Assembly: GCA_013349325.1 (NCBI GenBank)
Contig: DUZX01000029.1
Span: 1-46,161, forward strand
Source of the DNA: Desulfuromonadales bacterium
GTDB lineage: Bacteria > Desulfobacterota > Desulfuromonadia > Geobacterales > Pseudopelobacteraceae
Direction of reading: 5' to 3'
Length of the DNA stretch: 46,161 nt
Shown: positions 18,648 to 27,368 of the stretch, piece by piece
Layout: each line of letters begins with the position of its first letter
Position numbering within the stretch: position 1 is the stretch's first letter
The notes under the pieces: model-generated
Told to the model about the DNA's origin: nothing
The model's database searches: none
Seen by the model: the letters and a program-made list of their open reading frames with translations, nothing else
Translations under genes and position numbers: made by a program

Positions 18648-19673
18648 ATGAAAATGAATGCCTGTTTTAAAAGCATGGTACTTACTGTAGCCGCAGCACT
18701 TGCACTTCCGATGGCTGCCTTGGCAGCTCCGGCTGCTGGCGGTCCGATCGTCATCAAGTTCAGCCATGTTGTCGCCCAGCACACCCCCAAAGGGCAGGCC
18801 GCCGACTATTTCAAGAAAATTGCCGAAGAGCGCACCAAGGGGCGCGTAAAGATTGAGGTCTACCCGAATAGCCAATTATACAAGGATAAAGAGGAGATGG
18901 AAGCACTGCAGCTGGGCGCCGTGCAGATGCTGGCTCCATCGCTGGCCAAGTTTGCCCCGCTGGGGGTCAAGGATTTTGAAGTATTTGACCTGCCCTTTAT
19001 TTTTGACAGCTATCAGGAGCTTCACAAAGTCACCCAGGGACCGATCGGCACCAAACTGCTGGCTAAACTCGAACCAAAGGGTATCCACGGCCTCGCCTAT
19101 TGGGATAACGGCTTCAAGGTTATGAGTGCCAACAAACCGCTGAAAACACCCGAAGATTTCAGGGGACAGAAGATGCGCATCCAGTCGTCAAAGGTACTCG
19201 ATTCCCAGATGCGCTCAATGGGCGCCAACCCGCAGAGCCTGGCTTTCTCGGAAGTCTATCAGGCACTGCAGACCGGCGTTGTCAACGGCACCGAAAATCC
19301 CCCTTCAAACCTGTACACCCAGAAGATGCATGAAGTTCAGAAATACGTCACCCTTTCCGACCATGGCTACCTCGGCTATGCCGTTATCGTAAACAAGAAA
19401 TTCTGGGCCGGCCTGCCCGCCAATATCCGCACCATCCTGGAAGGCGCCATGAAAGATGCCACCAAATTTGCCAATGATATCGCAAAAAAGGATAATGAAG
19501 AGGCGTTGGCTGCCGTCAAAAAATCGGGTAAATCCCAGTTTATAACCCTGACTCCGCAGGAGCGGGCCGTCTGGAGAAAAACAATGGATAAGGCCCACAA
19601 AGAGCATATGGGCCGTATCGGGGCCGATCTGGTCAAAGAAGTCTACAAGGAAACCGGCTATAATCCCAACTAA
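18648..19673 (+). CDS. dctP: TRAP transporter substrate-binding protein, DctP family
   Basis: A periplasmic solute-binding protein for C4-dicarboxylate-like organic acids that delivers ligand to DctQM. 341 residues. A signal peptide of about 24 residues (MKMNACFKSM, then a hydrophobic run ending AALAA) is followed by the DctP core: KIEVYPNSQLYKDKEEMEAL, LKTPEDFRGQKMRIQ (ligand-binding Arg region) and AFSEVYQALQTGVVNG. The ATG at 18648 follows AAGGAG. An overlapping ATG at 18644 is out of frame. A strong terminator separates it from dctQ, so DctP is probably made in excess over the membrane parts. Confidence 0.95.
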   Translation: MKMNACFKSMVLTVAAALALPMAALAAPAAGGPIVIKFSHVVAQHTPKGQAADYFKKIAEERTKGRVKIEVYPNSQLYKDKEEMEALQLGAVQMLAPSLAKFAPLGVKDFEVFDLPFIFDSYQELHKVTQGPIGTKLLAKLEPKGIHGLAYWDNGFKVMSANKPLKTPEDFRGQKMRIQSSKVLDSQMRSMGANPQSLAFSEVYQALQTGVVNGTENPPSNLYTQKMHEVQKYVTLSDHGYLGYAVIVNKKFWAGLPANIRTILEGAMKDATKFANDIAKKDNEEALAAVKKSGKSQFITLTPQERAVWRKTMDKAHKEHMGRIGADLVKEVYKETGYNPN

Positions 19674-19703
19674 ACGGAATCTGTTCCGTTCGTTCAGCAC
19701 AGG

Positions 19704-19732
19704 CCGCTGCGGCCAGACCGCAGCGGTTTTTT
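19704..19732 (+). terminator. Intrinsic terminator between dctP and dctQ
   Basis: CCGCTGCGG and CCGCAGCGG pair perfectly around CCAGA, followed by TTTTTT. It lies 30 bases after dctP. Because dctQ follows with no clear promoter, partial read-through probably sets the DctP to DctQM ratio. Confidence 0.85.
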
Positions 19733-19756
19733 AACGATCACTCGGGAGCTGCCTAT

Positions 19757-20425
19757 ATGATGAAATATCTCGACCACTTAGAGGAAATAATCATCACCCT
19801 CCTCATCGGCGCCGCTACAATCATTATTTTTGTCGCCGTTGTCCACCGCTATCTGTCCGGTTTTCCAATTCCCGGCCTGCAGGATTGGCTGTTGACCGTT
19901 AACATGAGCTGGTCTCAGGAACTCTGCATCTACATGTTCGTCTGGATGGCCAAGTTTGGTGCCGCCTATGGTGTACGCAGCGGTATTCACGTCGGAGTGG
20001 ATGTTCTGGTCAACCGGCTCCCCGACTCCTGGCGCGTAAAATGTGTCCTTGTCGGCATTGCCGGCGGTGCACTTTTTACGAGCCTGATCGGCACTCTGGG
20101 TGCACGTTTTGTCTGGGAAAACGGTATGCACTACGCGCTTTTTACGCTGCTCGGAATGAATGTCGGCGATGTACCGCAAGGCCCCACCACGCCTGATCTG
20201 GAGTGGCCGACCTGGGTAATTTATGCCGCCGTACCGCTCGGTTCGTATCTGATGTGCTTCCGCTTCCTACAGGTAGGCTGGAAATTTTTCCGCACCGGCG
20301 AGCTGCCGCATCATGATCATGCCGTTGTTGACGGCCTGGATGACGTCGTCGATGCGACCGATGCTCTTGAGGTGTATGGAGAACACAAGTTTGATGCACA
20401 GGTAAAAGACGGGGGTGCCAAATGA
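19757..20425 (+). CDS. dctQ: TRAP transporter small permease, DctQ family
   Basis: A 222-residue protein with four predicted membrane segments (about 12-35, 53-75, 92-115 and 155-178). The family signature lies between the second and third (WSQELCIYMFVWMAKFGAAY, then SGIHVGVDVLVNRLP). The C-terminal cytoplasmic tail of about 45 residues is acidic and longer than usual. It partners DctM in the inner membrane. Its stop overlaps the dctM start (ATGA). Confidence 0.93.
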   Translation: MMKYLDHLEEIIITLLIGAATIIIFVAVVHRYLSGFPIPGLQDWLLTVNMSWSQELCIYMFVWMAKFGAAYGVRSGIHVGVDVLVNRLPDSWRVKCVLVGIAGGALFTSLIGTLGARFVWENGMHYALFTLLGMNVGDVPQGPTTPDLEWPTWVIYAAVPLGSYLMCFRFLQVGWKFFRTGELPHHDHAVVDGLDDVVDATDALEVYGEHKFDAQVKDGGAK

Positions 20426-21801
20426 GTACTGCAGTTGCGGGTTGGGAACAATTTTCCAAACAGAAAGCTACTAAATGGCTGCTCTGTATCGCAGCAGCAT
20501 TAGGAGCAATTGCTGCTCTCGGCAGTGTCGGTGTCGTGTTTGCGCTGCTTTTACTGCTGATGCTGACCGGCATGCCGATTTCCATTGCGCTCGGCCTGAC
20601 CGTTCTCTCATTTCTGTTCTTTTTCACTGAAATACCGACCGAAGCGGTGGCCATGAAGCTGTTTACCGGCATTGAAAAGTTCGAGATCATGGCGATTCCG
20701 TTCTTTATCCTGGCGGGAAACTTTCTGACGCATGGCGGTGTCGCCAAACGAATGATCAATTTTGCAACCTCGATGGTCGGCCACCTCTACGGCGGCCTGG
20801 CGCTCTCCGGGGTTATCGCCTGCGCCCTATTTGCCGCCGTCTCCGGTTCCAGTCCGGCCACCGTTGTCGCCATCGGCTCGATCCTGCTGCCGGCCATGGT
20901 AAAAGCCGGGTTTCCCAAACGTTTCGGAGCTGGCGTTATAACCACTTCCGGTTCACTCGGCATTTTGATACCGCCATCCATCCCGATGGTTATCTACTGC
21001 GTAGCCACCAACTCGTCGGTCGGCGGCATGTTCATGGGTGGTGTCGTTCCGGGGCTGATGTTGGCAACACTGCTGGGGGTCGTCTCCTGGTGGATCGCCC
21101 GTAAAAATGATTTTCCCCGCATGCCGAAGGCAACCTGGGTCCAACGTGGCAAAGCTTTTCGCGAAAGCGTCTGGGGACTCCTCCTGATTGTGATCGTACT
21201 GGGTGGTATCTACAGCGGCATGTTCACACCAACAGAAGCGGCTGCCATGAGTGCGGTCTATGCCTTCGTTGTCGCGGTGTTTGTCTATAAAGACATCACC
21301 TTTGCCAAAATACCGAAGGTTCTGCTTGACTCGGCCAGCATGTCGGCCATGTTGCTCTACATCATCACCAATGCCGTGCTGTTCTCATTCCTGATGACGC
21401 ATGAGCAGATTCCACAGATCATGGCGGACTGGATTCTGGGGCATAACCTGGGTGTCGTTTCGTTCCTGCTGGTTACCAATGTTCTGCTGCTCCTGGCCGG
21501 CAACGTCATGGAGCCCTCCTCGATCATCCTGATCCTGGCGCCGATCCTCTTCCCGGTCGCCATGAAACTGGGTATCGACCCAATCCATTTCGGCGTTCTG
21601 ATCACCGTCAACATGGAGGTCGGCATGTGCCATCCGCCGGTCGGCCTCAATCTCTACGTGGCCAGCGGCATCACTAAGATGGGTATTTCCGAGCTCTCGG
21701 TAGCGGTCATGCCCTGGCTGATCGCCATGATCGGCTTCATGCTGCTGATCACCTACGTACCGATTGTATCGCTCTGGCTGCCCCGATTACTCGGGTACTG
21801 A
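20422..21801 (+). CDS. dctM: TRAP transporter large permease, DctM family
   Basis: A 459-residue ion-coupled permease with about 12 membrane segments. Family motifs are clear: GMPISIALG, AIPFFILAGNFL, AAVSGSSPATVVAIG, GSLGILIPPSIPMVIY, PTEAAAMSAVYA and GMCHPPVGLNLYV. Length is slightly above the usual 425-440 because of an N-terminal extension of about 30 residues. Coupled to dctQ by a 4-base overlap and ended by a strong terminator at 21817. Confidence 0.95.
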   Translation: MSTAVAGWEQFSKQKATKWLLCIAAALGAIAALGSVGVVFALLLLLMLTGMPISIALGLTVLSFLFFFTEIPTEAVAMKLFTGIEKFEIMAIPFFILAGNFLTHGGVAKRMINFATSMVGHLYGGLALSGVIACALFAAVSGSSPATVVAIGSILLPAMVKAGFPKRFGAGVITTSGSLGILIPPSIPMVIYCVATNSSVGGMFMGGVVPGLMLATLLGVVSWWIARKNDFPRMPKATWVQRGKAFRESVWGLLLIVIVLGGIYSGMFTPTEAAAMSAVYAFVVAVFVYKDITFAKIPKVLLDSASMSAMLLYIITNAVLFSFLMTHEQIPQIMADWILGHNLGVVSFLLVTNVLLLLAGNVMEPSSIILILAPILFPVAMKLGIDPIHFGVLITVNMEVGMCHPPVGLNLYVASGITKMGISELSVAVMPWLIAMIGFMLLITYVPIVSLWLPRLLGY

Positions 21802-21816
21802 CCGTGTATTCCTCAC

Positions 21817-21851
21817 AAAAAAGGGCTTGCCACATGGCAGGCCCTTTTTTT
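21817..21851. terminator. Bidirectional terminator between dctM and the minus-strand operon
   Basis: GGGCTTGCC and GGCAGGCCC pair (one wobble) around ACAT. A six-base A run lies on the left and a seven-base T run on the right, so it works on both strands. It ends the converging dctPQM and surface-sugar transcripts. Confidence 0.9.
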
Positions 21852-21871
21852 GCAGTATCACACCTGATCAG

Positions 21872-23413
21872 TCACCTCTTCCTCACCAGAACCACCTCAT
21901 TCTCGGCAGAAAAAACCATTGCCCACTCCGGATCGGCATACATCGATTGCGTCAGCTGATTTGGGCTGCCATCGTCTTCATAGAGCGGTAAGAGTGCGAT
22001 GCGTACATCATATGCCGCAAAAAGCCCTTTCCAGTAGGGGCGCTGATTCGCCCCGATTATTGTGCTGTTATTGTATTCCCAGGCACGCTGCAAATTGATA
22101 TAGCGACTGTCAAAAAAAATCTTTTTTTGCGGCCCTGCCCGCCAGATCAGATACCCGCCCCAGTTCATGGTTGTATACATATTTCCGCCACTATTATCCG
22201 CAGCAACAAAATCAGCGGCCTTGACGGGGTAGTGGTTACCAGGAACCCACCCTGTTTTTATAACCCCCACAATACGCGGGAATTCATCTCTGAGACACAC
22301 CAGGGAAGTGACGATCAGCAGAGAAAATATAACCATTTTCGTTGTTGGTGCGGGAACTTTCGTTTCGACACATTTCGCCATAAAAATCATTGCCGCAACC
22401 AGGAAAAACGGCATCAGACGCATATGCAGACACCCCATACCTGCCGTTCCGATGATAATGCCGATCCAGGTGATGTTGGTGCGCTGCTGTGACATCGCCA
22501 GCGCAGCAGATGTGAGCGCAATAGAGAGTACATTCAAAAAAACTGCATAGTCGCGTGTTGCGATAAAATAGTGGAATACCGACATTTCCTCCAGATTGTC
22601 GAGATTGGCATAATTATCGGCATCAAAGATTGTCGGCAGATACCCCAGTAAATTCAAGGCATTCGGGTTGATGAATGACGCAATCAGTGCCGCGAGAGCA
22701 GAGAGGAGCAGTATTCTGTAGCTTCGCACAGAAAGTGGCGACAGCGATCGATGGCAGAATTTAAGACCCTCGGCAACGCAGAAATAAACCAGAATTGCCT
22801 GGCCGATCAGAAAGCCGCCATGCATGTTTGACCAGATCAGCATCAGCAGCGAGAGCGGTATAAGGGTTTTCCATAATGTCGCATCATCTCCCTGCTCAAA
22901 GAAGCGGAACAGAATCACGAGCAATGTTCCAAAGCAGACGAAAGAAATAAACTGAGGCCGTTCGATGAAATAAAACTCAAGCAGCTGAATTGTGCCGATC
23001 GCCAGAACAGCCGTCACTGTACTGTTGCGCAGATTGGTCCAGCGGGTGCAGATCGCAAGCAAGATTCCGGCAATTATCCATCTGAACAGAATAATTCCCG
23101 ACATGCCAAAGCATGAGTAGAGTGCATACATTATGAGCTGAACCAGCCAGTACGAAGTAAGGATAAAAGCCGTGCGGGGCGACGGCTCCGCTAAAGGGGG
23201 CACGCCAAAGGGATCCATCTGCGGAAGTGACATGTTCTGCCAGATCCATTGACCTGTTTTCAGATGCCAGTAGAAATCCGGATCAAAGAGCGGTCGCGAC
23301 AGATAGATACCGGTAACAATCAGTGTAAAAATCAGCATGCCCGCTGAAAAACTCCGCATAACCAGCGGATTTCTTCCGCTTGTGATCTCCGCTATATCAG
23401 GATTGCTCTTCAC
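21872..23413 (-). CDS. Polytopic membrane protein, GT-C glycosyltransferase-like
   Basis: 513 residues with about 10-12 membrane segments and a C-terminal extracytoplasmic domain of about 130 residues. The N-terminal loop holds FDPDFYWHLKTGQWI, with acidic and His residues as in GT-C enzymes. The C-terminal part has NMYTTMNWGGYLIWR and KIFFDSRYINL, a pattern I associate with lipid-linked sugar transferases. It is the last gene of the minus-strand string, 9 bases after the radical SAM gene. I infer transfer of a polyprenyl-linked sugar at the outer face of the inner membrane. The family fit is moderate. Confidence 0.6.
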   Translation of the reverse strand: MKSNPDIAEITSGRNPLVMRSFSAGMLIFTLIVTGIYLSRPLFDPDFYWHLKTGQWIWQNMSLPQMDPFGVPPLAEPSPRTAFILTSYWLVQLIMYALYSCFGMSGIILFRWIIAGILLAICTRWTNLRNSTVTAVLAIGTIQLLEFYFIERPQFISFVCFGTLLVILFRFFEQGDDATLWKTLIPLSLLMLIWSNMHGGFLIGQAILVYFCVAEGLKFCHRSLSPLSVRSYRILLLSALAALIASFINPNALNLLGYLPTIFDADNYANLDNLEEMSVFHYFIATRDYAVFLNVLSIALTSAALAMSQQRTNITWIGIIIGTAGMGCLHMRLMPFFLVAAMIFMAKCVETKVPAPTTKMVIFSLLIVTSLVCLRDEFPRIVGVIKTGWVPGNHYPVKAADFVAADNSGGNMYTTMNWGGYLIWRAGPQKKIFFDSRYINLQRAWEYNNSTIIGANQRPYWKGLFAAYDVRIALLPLYEDDGSPNQLTQSMYADPEWAMVFSAENEVVLVRKR

Positions 23414-23422
23414 ATGCCCTCC

Positions 23423-24859
23423 TCAATTTTTTCCACTCAGATACCACTTCAGATAGGAAATACCTGCGGTCACCCAGTATTCAAGTTCACCCGGCGATCG
23501 AATAGCAGCCAGGCGTGACAGAATATAAGACGGTCGCAGATAGAACGCGCGGGTCAGGGTACGCTGCTGCTGTAGCAGTTCGGCAGCGCTGAAATGAATG
23601 GTTCGCCAGCCGGGAGTTTTTCCGAAAATGACATAATCCTCCCACCTGGTGGCATCTTCCATCAGCCCGGCAGCGAGCATCTTTTCCCGTACCGGCGTAC
23701 CGGGGTACGGAACAATGACGGCCACGGAGACAAACGTCCAGGGGAGTGACGTGATCAGTTCCCGCGTCATTTCAAGATCCTGGACTGTTTCCGACGGATC
23801 ACAACCGATGATGAAATTTCCTTCGATATGCGTGATGCCCGCCTGCCTGGCCCACTGAACGGCACGGCGCACCTGGTCAACAGAGATCCCCTTGCCGACA
23901 AGATCGAGTATGCGCTGACTACCCGATTCGACACCAAAGGCGACTTTCTCGCAGCCACACCGCTTCATGATTTTTAAAAGGTCGAGAGAGACCGAATTAA
24001 CCCGCGTATCACAATTCCAGGAGGTTATGCCGCTTCTGCCGAGCATTTCACTGATGGCAGCCGCTCTATCCGGTTTGAGAGTGAAGGTGTCATCGGCAAT
24101 GACAACATGGTTGAAGTGCTGGTTCCGCACCATCAGCCGCACTTCCTCCTCGATATACGCCGGATCGCGAAATCGGACCGTTCTGCCGAAGGTGGCCTGA
24201 ATAGCGCAGAAGGAGCACCCTACCGGACAGCCTCGCGAGGTAAAGAGCTCCGTTGAGAGCATTTTATTGGAGAAGCCGCGGCTGGAATGTCCGGCCTGGG
24301 TGCTGTAATCAATCAGGTCACGCGCCGGAAACGGTAAACTATCCAGATCAGAGACAAGCTGCCGCTGCGCATTCAGCATAATATTTCCGTTGTTTCGCCA
24401 GGCAAGCCCGTTAATCGCATTATATTTCCCCCCATCACGGACACTCTGGCAGAGTTCCAAGAGAGTGACTTCCCCTTCCCCGAAAATCAGGCAGTCAAAG
24501 GAGGGAAACTCGCGCAGCGTACCTTCCGGCATGGCACCGGCGTGGGAACCTCCGATGACCGTCGTCGTTTCCGGAGCGTGTGATTTGATGGCGGCGGCCA
24601 GACGAGCGGCGGATATGACCGTCGGAGTCGTACTGGTTATGCCGGCCACGAGCGGCTGATACGTTTGCAGTGTACTGCAAAGATGCTGTTCGCTGTAGGG
24701 GGTGGTTTCATAGTCGATAATTGCCACGGCAAAACCGACTGTGCGGAGCATGGCTGCCAGATACGCCAGGTTCATGGGGCGGGTATGGGAGAGCAGCGCC
24801 GAATCCTGAAGCGGATCGGGGGGGCGGAACAACAGAATGTGGTCAGGAGAGGAGGACAT
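23423..24859 (-). CDS. B12-binding radical SAM protein
   Basis: 478 residues. The N-terminal cobalamin-binding fold spans about 1-150 (GFAVAIIDYETTPYS, TTTVIGGSHAGAMPE, CLIFGEGEVTLLEL). The radical SAM core starts with a Cys triad of the CxxxCxxC type, CPVGCSFC, near residue 210. Downstream are the SAM-site FGVESGSQRILDLVGKG and NFIIGCDPSET motifs. The layout matches the BchE-like class, which does methylations and ring or C-H chemistry. It lies 7 bases after the TPR protein and within the sugar operon. It may modify the sugar or lipid, but its reaction is unknown. Confidence 0.88.
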   Translation of the reverse strand: MSSSPDHILLFRPPDPLQDSALLSHTRPMNLAYLAAMLRTVGFAVAIIDYETTPYSEQHLCSTLQTYQPLVAGITSTTPTVISAARLAAAIKSHAPETTTVIGGSHAGAMPEGTLREFPSFDCLIFGEGEVTLLELCQSVRDGGKYNAINGLAWRNNGNIMLNAQRQLVSDLDSLPFPARDLIDYSTQAGHSSRGFSNKMLSTELFTSRGCPVGCSFCAIQATFGRTVRFRDPAYIEEEVRLMVRNQHFNHVVIADDTFTLKPDRAAAISEMLGRSGITSWNCDTRVNSVSLDLLKIMKRCGCEKVAFGVESGSQRILDLVGKGISVDQVRRAVQWARQAGITHIEGNFIIGCDPSETVQDLEMTRELITSLPWTFVSVAVIVPYPGTPVREKMLAAGLMEDATRWEDYVIFGKTPGWRTIHFSAAELLQQQRTLTRAFYLRPSYILSRLAAIRSPGELEYWVTAGISYLKWYLSGKN

Positions 24860-24866
24860 GGATACG

Positions 24867-26570
24867 TTACCTCTTCAATCTATCGGCCATTTTTGATGAT
24901 TCGACCGCCTGTTCAAAGCGCCCCGTAAAAACGTATGCTTTGCTGAGGCTTGTATATGCTTTGCCCATATCAGGCTGCATAATTATCGCCCGCTGTAATT
25001 CTGTTATTGCCAAATCATACTGTTTTGAAAGTAAATAAACGTTGCCGAGCTCATAATGCAAAACCGGCTGCGCGGGCATTTCCTTGATTGAGAGCCTGTA
25101 GACCTCTATCGCATTTTGTAGTGCCCCTGTTCGTATGTAATGATCTGCCAGATTTGCATAAGCTCTGGCAAGCGTCGGATACAGGTATATTGTTTTAATC
25201 CATAGTTCGTCCGGCTTTCTCCAGACTTCGTTTCTCCTGATCGTCAGAGTCATCAGTAGACAGAGTATGGGTAACCAGAACAGATACTTCAGATTCGCAG
25301 TGTTATTGTGCGCAAATATTTTTTCAATCGCCCTGCCTACCTGACAGACAATGAAGAGAAAGAACCCGAAAGAAGGTAAGTAGGTCCGATATTCAGCCAC
25401 CATGACATTGAGCGGTATAATGCTTGATTCAACCATAAGCGTGCCATAGAACCAGATGATTCCGAATCCTGCCAAGCCGTTGCTAACGGTGTGCGTACTC
25501 TTTTTGTGTGATGACCAGACAAGATAACTTCCATAGCCGAACAGTGCCAGATGTAGCGCCAGCGACATCACAACGTCAATATCGCCGAGAGAATGCGACA
25601 CTCTGAATTTATGTTCCAGGCTTAACTGCGTCGGCTTGAGGAGCAATGAAATATAAAACGCCACCGCCCGGAACTGAGTCAGCAGGTATTCCCACGAAGA
25701 AAATTGTTTGAAATTGACAATATTGAGTGCAGAAATCAGCGCGTTACCCGGTACTAACCCACCTGCCTTTGGAAGCATCATGACATTGCAGGGAATAATT
25801 ACCATGGTAAGAACAAATGGAGTGAGTCTGATGATCCGCTGTTTTAGAGCTCCCTGTAAAAAGAGCGTGTCGTACACAACAATCATCAGCGGCAGGGTAA
25901 AGGCGTTTTCTTTCGTCAGCATTGCGGCACAGCATAATAAAAAGGAAAGAGCGTAGAGTGCTGTTTTTTTTACCTGCTGGTGGCAGATAACACCGTACAC
26001 GTACACGAGAAGGCTCGTCAGATAGAATAGTGCCACCAGTGAAGTCATACGATGCGTTATATAGGTTACCGAATTTGTCATCAGCGGATGGACGGCAAAC
26101 AGCGCTGCGGTAACAAATGCTATTTTTACGGCCTCTTGGAATGCTACTTCATCCGCTGAGAGAGCCCTGCCCATGTCAAGGATTCTTGCAGTAACACGGG
26201 CCAGTGCATACACAGCAAGTACATTGAGTGTATGAATGATTATATTTACGAGATGGTAGCCGGCAACAGCGATTCCATGAAAATGATAATTGATTGCAAA
26301 GGTGAGATACGACAACGGACGAGTCAGGAAATTATTCAGAGTGTCTGTGAGGACATAAGGGTGTGCGGCAAAAGTTTCCAGTGCCTTCTGTCTCTGAAAA
26401 AAATTGCCAAAATCACGAATAAAGGGATTTTTTTTAACAATTGCAAAATCGTCAAAGATAAATGGCACATCAAAAACCCTGCAATACGTCACTAAGCAGA
26501 GTGTACATAAAAGTACGATCGGCATCGCATCTTTTATAGGTGTGCCCTGTACCTGTTTCGGTGTAATCAT
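24867..26570 (-). CDS. Membrane protein with C-terminal TPR repeats (TMTC-like)
   Basis: 567 residues. About 10 membrane segments span roughly residues 18-425, starting with a first loop PFIFDDFAIVKKNPFI that resembles the acidic loop of TMTC-type O-mannosyltransferases. From about 450 three or four TPR units follow (ARAYANLADHYIRTGALQNA, PVLHYELGNVYLLSKQYDLA, MGKAYTSLSKAYVFTGRFEQA). This suggests a GT-C glycosyltransferase that acts on proteins or lipids outside the cytoplasm. Codon use is more AT-rich than in its neighbours. It sits between the methyltransferase (21-base gap) and the radical SAM gene (7-base gap). Confidence 0.7.
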   Translation of the reverse strand: MITPKQVQGTPIKDAMPIVLLCTLCLVTYCRVFDVPFIFDDFAIVKKNPFIRDFGNFFQRQKALETFAAHPYVLTDTLNNFLTRPLSYLTFAINYHFHGIAVAGYHLVNIIIHTLNVLAVYALARVTARILDMGRALSADEVAFQEAVKIAFVTAALFAVHPLMTNSVTYITHRMTSLVALFYLTSLLVYVYGVICHQQVKKTALYALSFLLCCAAMLTKENAFTLPLMIVVYDTLFLQGALKQRIIRLTPFVLTMVIIPCNVMMLPKAGGLVPGNALISALNIVNFKQFSSWEYLLTQFRAVAFYISLLLKPTQLSLEHKFRVSHSLGDIDVVMSLALHLALFGYGSYLVWSSHKKSTHTVSNGLAGFGIIWFYGTLMVESSIIPLNVMVAEYRTYLPSFGFFLFIVCQVGRAIEKIFAHNNTANLKYLFWLPILCLLMTLTIRRNEVWRKPDELWIKTIYLYPTLARAYANLADHYIRTGALQNAIEVYRLSIKEMPAQPVLHYELGNVYLLSKQYDLAITELQRAIIMQPDMGKAYTSLSKAYVFTGRFEQAVESSKMADRLKR

Positions 26571-26591
26571 GGCAGATTTCCTCAGCTACAT

Positions 26592-27368
26592 TCACTCTTC
26601 GTACGGCACGTATTGCTTGCGAGCAGCCACAAATACCGAGCTGCCAAACGGAAGCGACGTCAACGTCAATATCATATTTTCCACATCAATTACTTTCAGA
26701 AGCAGTGAGTTGATCATCGGCGGCGGCATGGCGACATCCGAAGCCACCGCCACCGGATCAGCTCCACTATGCACTGCCGATTGTGACAACAGGCGGTACG
26801 CCACAATCAGGGGAAACAGCAGACTGACACGATAGGTTGACGAAGCGATCGTAAAACCGGCAGACTGCAGCCGCTGGCAGAGTATACCTCGTGTGTAGCG
26901 TTCTCTGGTATGCACGGCGATATCATGGCTGCTACGCAGAAATTCATGCGCAACCAGATTCAGGATCAGCAGGCCACCCGGTTTGAGAGCTCGCTGCAGT
27001 CGTCGCATGACAGCGGCATCATCAGAAACACCCCGGTGATAGAGCACATCGATTGAGGTAATCACGTCATACGATTCCTCATCAAGTTCGATGCTGTTCA
27101 GATCAGCCGGAAACGTATCAGTGACACCTCGCAGGCGACAGAGCCGCAACGCCTCCTCCGAAAAGTCGCAGCCGCTGACCGTATGCCCCTGCGCTGTCAA
27201 CAACTGACAGAGCCGTCCCGTTCCGCAACCGGCATCGAATATAGTTAGTGGCCGCCCCAGACGAGCCGACTCTCGCTGAACAGCCGCCATGATCAGCTTA
27301 TGAAGCCCCACATACCACCAGTGGCGCTCTTCAGCCTCGTACATGCGGCTGTATTCAATCAGGTTCAT
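26592..27368 (-). CDS. SAM-dependent methyltransferase of the sugar cluster
   Basis: A 258-residue class I methyltransferase. Motif I is TIFDAGCGTGRLCQLL (about 43-58), the acidic loop is VSGCDFSEEALRLCR, and YDVITSIDVLYHRG and LKPGGLLILNLVAHEFL follow. The N-terminus (YSRMYEAEERHWWYVGLHKLI) is typical of methyltransferases in polysaccharide clusters. It overlaps the aminotransferase by ATGA, so N- or O-methylation of the amino sugar is a reasonable guess. The C-terminal 60 residues look membrane-associated. Confidence 0.8.
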   Translation of the reverse strand: MNLIEYSRMYEAEERHWWYVGLHKLIMAAVQRESARLGRPLTIFDAGCGTGRLCQLLTAQGHTVSGCDFSEEALRLCRLRGVTDTFPADLNSIELDEESYDVITSIDVLYHRGVSDDAAVMRRLQRALKPGGLLILNLVAHEFLRSSHDIAVHTRERYTRGILCQRLQSAGFTIASSTYRVSLLFPLIVAYRLLSQSAVHSGADPVAVASDVAMPPPMINSLLLKVIDVENMILTLTSLPFGSSVFVAARKQYVPYEE

